DNA of 8,362 bases. It comes from Chitinophaga pinensis. GTDB taxonomy: Bacteria; Bacteroidota; Bacteroidia; Chitinophagales; Chitinophagaceae. Positions 6,497 to 8,362 of the stretch are shown piece after piece. The notes under the pieces are model-generated. The model did no database searches. It had not been told where the DNA came from and worked only from the letters and a program-made list of their open reading frames with translations. The position numbers and the translations under genes are program-made. The stretch is taken from NCBI GenBank assembly GCA_943331145.2, contig CALQKL020000084.1, forward strand, positions 1 to 8,362, given 5' to 3'. Within the stretch, counting starts at the first letter, position 1; every line of letters begins with the position of its first letter.

Positions 6497-7267
6497 TTAT
6501 ATTTTTAAACGAAGCTGATTAAAATAGTTTGCAGCTTGTAATAAACGTGGTCCATACCAACTAAACATTTCTCCATTGACTAAAATTATTTTCGAATCAG
6601 GTAATTCTGATTTCATTTCTTCCAAATGTTTGTTAGAAAAAGGGTAGGGTTCGCTGGATAAAAAAATGTATTCAGGTTTAAGGTCTTGCAACAATTCAAT
6701 AGATACCTCTGGATATCTGAATGTATCTTCGAAAATATTTTTATATCCAGCTTGCAAGAGCATATTATTTATAAATGTATCTCCGCCAATAGTCATGTAT
6801 GGTTCTTTCCAAATTAAATAAACAACATTTTTCAATTCATTTAAATGAAGTTGATTTAGATCGAATTCATTTTTGATCGATTGGATTAATGTGTTTGCTT
6901 TGGTTTCTTTTTTTGTGATTGATCCAATATCAATAATCATTTGAAGCGAATCGTTGAAATTATATACATCCGTTACCCAAACATTGAAATCTTGTGCAAG
7001 TTTTTCAACTTGTTCTTTTACATTTTCTTCTTTATTGGCAATAATTAAATCGGGCTCAAGGGTTATAATCTTTTCAATATCCAGATTTTTCGTGCCGCCA
7101 ATTTTTATTTTTTCGCGATGCCATGTGGAAGGATGTATACAAAATTTTGTAATCCCAATGGTTTCCAATTCAAGTTCAAGAAAATGTAGGAGTTCTGTTT
7201 GAGATGGAACCAATGAGATTATTCGGGTTGGTTTCTTAACGATTTCAGATGTATTTTTTAATATCAT
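6497..7267 (-). CDS. Helical-backbone metal receptor, BtuF-like binding fold without signal peptide
   Basis: The 256-residue protein has the fold of class III periplasmic binding proteins (Peripla_BP_2; BtuF and iron-siderophore receptors). Features seen in order: PTRIISLVPSQTELLHFL (13-30) at the start of the N-lobe, GITKFCIHPSTWHRE (38-52), IGGTKNLDIEKIITLEPDLIIANKEEN (57-82), a linking helix at about 105-135, then the C-lobe with VVYLIWKEPYMTIGGDTFINNML (148-170), ELLQDLKPEYIFLSSEPYPF (191-210) and VNGEMFSWYGPRLLQAANYF (230-249). It starts on ATG and has no signal peptide or lipobox, so it appears cytoplasmic, and no permease or ATPase gene is nearby. Similar signal-less proteins occur widely in Bacteroidota. 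The ligand is unknown: cobalamin or a metal complex is possible from the fold only. It lies 33 bases after the SAM-hydrolase gene and may share its transcript. Confidence 0.88.
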   Translation of the reverse strand: MILKNTSEIVKKPTRIISLVPSQTELLHFLELELETIGITKFCIHPSTWHREKIKIGGTKNLDIEKIITLEPDLIIANKEENVKEQVEKLAQDFNVWVTDVYNFNDSLQMIIDIGSITKKETKANTLIQSIKNEFDLNQLHLNELKNVVYLIWKEPYMTIGGDTFINNMLLQAGYKNIFEDTFRYPEVSIELLQDLKPEYIFLSSEPYPFSNKHLEEMKSELPDSKIILVNGEMFSWYGPRLLQAANYFNQLRLKI

Positions 7268-7300
7268 TTAATTCTATTGATTGCAGAATAAAACATTGAA

Positions 7301-8113
7301 TTAATGAAAGAAAACTTTTACGGTTTGGTAAAAAAGTCGGTTGCTAAGATATTGATTTTCGCCATAGCCTTGAAGTCCAAATAAGCCGGCTGCATTCCCT
7401 TTATTGACGGCTATTTCAAGATAACCTGCAGAGTTAAAAAATGCTAGTTTCTCGCCTTCATTTACATCTGAATATGTAGTGCTTATTTTTTCAATGATTT
7501 CATCACGTTTAAAAACAATAGAAAAATTTCGTCCTTTTCTGTTTGTTTCAAAATCTATTTTACTGATGTTAATGATTACGTTTTCAAAGTTATCAATGAA
7601 AATGATTTGTCCTTCTATCCAATCGTCGCCTGTAGTTGGTTTCAATGGATGTTTGGATTTAATTTCGATTTCTGTGTTGCCAATTTCTTCTATTGTCTTT
7701 CCATTCGTTAATTCAAATAATGCTTTTGCGAAAAGGTTTGTAAAAGAAAGAGTACTTTTTTGCATTAACTGATCTAATTCTAATGCCACCTTTTTTTGAG
7801 GTTCTTCCTCAAGTATCATTGTAATCAAGCCATTATCTGCACAACCAATAAAATGTCCTTTATGTTCAACAAGAATAAACAGGTTTGATTTTTCATCAAA
7901 TATGTTAACTAATATTAAATGGAAAGTTCCCGGAGGGAAATTATTTATGGTATTTCTGCAAATGTAAGCAGCTTGTGGATAGTTGAAAGGAGGAATTGTA
8001 TGTGTAATGTCAACAATATTTAAGTCTTGCTGATACCGAAGCATTTGCCCTTTTATAGCGCCGGTTAAAAAATCTTTTTCACCAATATCAGTTATTAAAG
8101 TAAGTATGGGCAT
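7301..8113 (-). CDS. SAM hydroxide adenosyltransferase / SAM halogenase family protein (DUF62)
   Basis: Well-studied members of this family cut S-adenosylmethionine with water to give adenosine and methionine; fluorinase and chlorinase are relatives. The 270-residue protein shows the fold in order: LITDIGEKDFLTGAIKG (6-22) for the TDxGxxD nucleoside-binding loop, IVDITHTIPPFNYPQAAY (33-50), FPPGTFHLILVN (59-70), GHFIGCADNGLITMI (86-100), then the C-terminal barrel with GQIIFIDNFENVIINI (168-183) and NSAGYLEIAVNKGNAAGLFG (227-246). The Asp-Arg-His residues described for the archaeal hydrolase are not seen: the VDPGVG..RR region reads VNIFDEKSN and the FHGRD region reads LSFTNLF. Bacteroidota homologues often depart from these motifs, so the reaction here is uncertain. 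It starts on ATG and has no signal peptide. It is probably first in a unit with the binding-protein gene 33 bases downstream. Confidence 0.9.
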   Translation of the reverse strand: MPILTLITDIGEKDFLTGAIKGQMLRYQQDLNIVDITHTIPPFNYPQAAYICRNTINNFPPGTFHLILVNIFDEKSNLFILVEHKGHFIGCADNGLITMILEEEPQKKVALELDQLMQKSTLSFTNLFAKALFELTNGKTIEEIGNTEIEIKSKHPLKPTTGDDWIEGQIIFIDNFENVIINISKIDFETNRKGRNFSIVFKRDEIIEKISTTYSDVNEGEKLAFFNSAGYLEIAVNKGNAAGLFGLQGYGENQYLSNRLFYQTVKVFFH

Positions 8114-8182
8114 TTGCTAAATTAAACGATAAAAATATAGAATATTAATCAATTTTTTGTTTTGTATCAATTCATCTTTAAT

Positions 8183-8248
8183 TAATTCAAAATTTAAAAT
8201 TAAAAAGTCAAAATTGCGTTTTGTTTTTTTGCTTTTCACTTTTCACTT
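8183..8248. repeat. Low-complexity direct repeats between genes
   Basis: Two kinds of short repetition lie side by side in the 150-base gap. At 8232-8248 there is CTTTTCA twice in tandem plus CTT. At 8183-8215 there is a loose run of AATTCAAAATTTAAAATT-like units ending in AAAAAGTCAAAATT. No GC-rich hairpin is present, so this is not an ordinary terminator. Confidence 0.45.
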
Positions 8249-8263
8249 CTCCAATCGTAAAGT

Positions 8264-8362
8264 TTATTTAACCAGCTTTCCTTTTTTATAGAAAAAATTT
8301 CGAATTATTGTATCTGCCCATTTTGGAAAAAGTTTGTTTATAAAAATGGTTTGCTTTCCTTG
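8264..8362 (-). CDS. C-terminal end of an unidentified protein, cut by window edge
   Basis: The frame is open from the right edge to a TAA at 8264-8266 and gives 32 residues: GKQTIFINKLFPKWADTII, then RNFFYKKGKLVK. The composition (basic, aromatic, with KLFPKWAD) looks like real protein. Tails of this kind occur in short-chain dehydrogenases, but the piece is too short to assign a family. It points the same way as the SAM-hydrolase gene, 150 bases upstream of it. Confidence 0.55.
   Translation of the reverse strand, partial: QGKQTIFINKLFPKWADTIIRNFFYKKGKLVK

Noticed and set aside
6954..7772. Plus-strand frames of 82 and 97 codons inside the receptor and SAM-hydrolase genes.
   Set aside because: Both are antisense to supported genes and have low-complexity Ser/Phe/Ile-rich products.

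Overview
The window looks like core chromosome of a low-GC Bacteroidota bacterium. The evidence is an AT-rich sequence, no strong Shine-Dalgarno sequences, candidate promoters of the TTTG / TAnnTTTG type used by this phylum, and proteins that resemble Bacteroidota versions: an HU-like (CCDC81) plus SPOR membrane protein, an FKBP lipoprotein, a signal-less helical-backbone metal receptor and a Bacteroidota-type SAM hydroxide adenosyltransferase. An order near Chitinophagales is plausible but is only inferred from protein flavour. I see no phage, transposon, CRISPR, tRNA or rRNA.

Layout. Positions 1-842 (minus) hold the N-terminal 280 codons of a membrane protein with two HU-like segments, one transmembrane helix and the start of a SPOR domain; it runs off the left edge. 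From 1001 to 3383 (plus) lies a tight three-gene run: a two-helix membrane protein of unknown function, an FKBP-type prolyl isomerase lipoprotein overlapping it by 11 bases, and L-serine ammonia-lyase (sdaA) starting on TTG 12 bases after the lipoprotein stop. The rest is on the minus strand: smpB (convergent with sdaA), a 429-base gene-poor gap with a hairpin element, accD, fbaB (class I fructose-bisphosphate aldolase), a soluble periplasmic-binding-fold protein, a SAM hydrolase/halogenase-family protein, and the last 32 codons of another gene cut by the right edge.

Function. The named genes are housekeeping: serine to pyruvate (sdaA), ribosome rescue with tmRNA (smpB), malonyl-CoA synthesis (accD) and the aldolase step of glycolysis/gluconeogenesis (fbaB). 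A strong hairpin terminator separates fbaB from accD, with a candidate accD promoter just downstream of it. The SAM-hydrolase gene and the binding-protein gene are 33 bases apart and may form an operon.

Start codons matter here. sdaA and smpB appear to start on TTG with no usable ATG nearby, while for accD and fbaB an ATG two or six codons inside the longest reading frame is the better start.

I did not find a clearly new multi-gene system. The items most worth a second look are the hairpin plus TACCCTATGAAAAC element in the smpB-accD gap, the SAM hydrolase that lacks the textbook catalytic residues, the signal-less binding protein beside it, and the membrane-tethered HU/SPOR protein.
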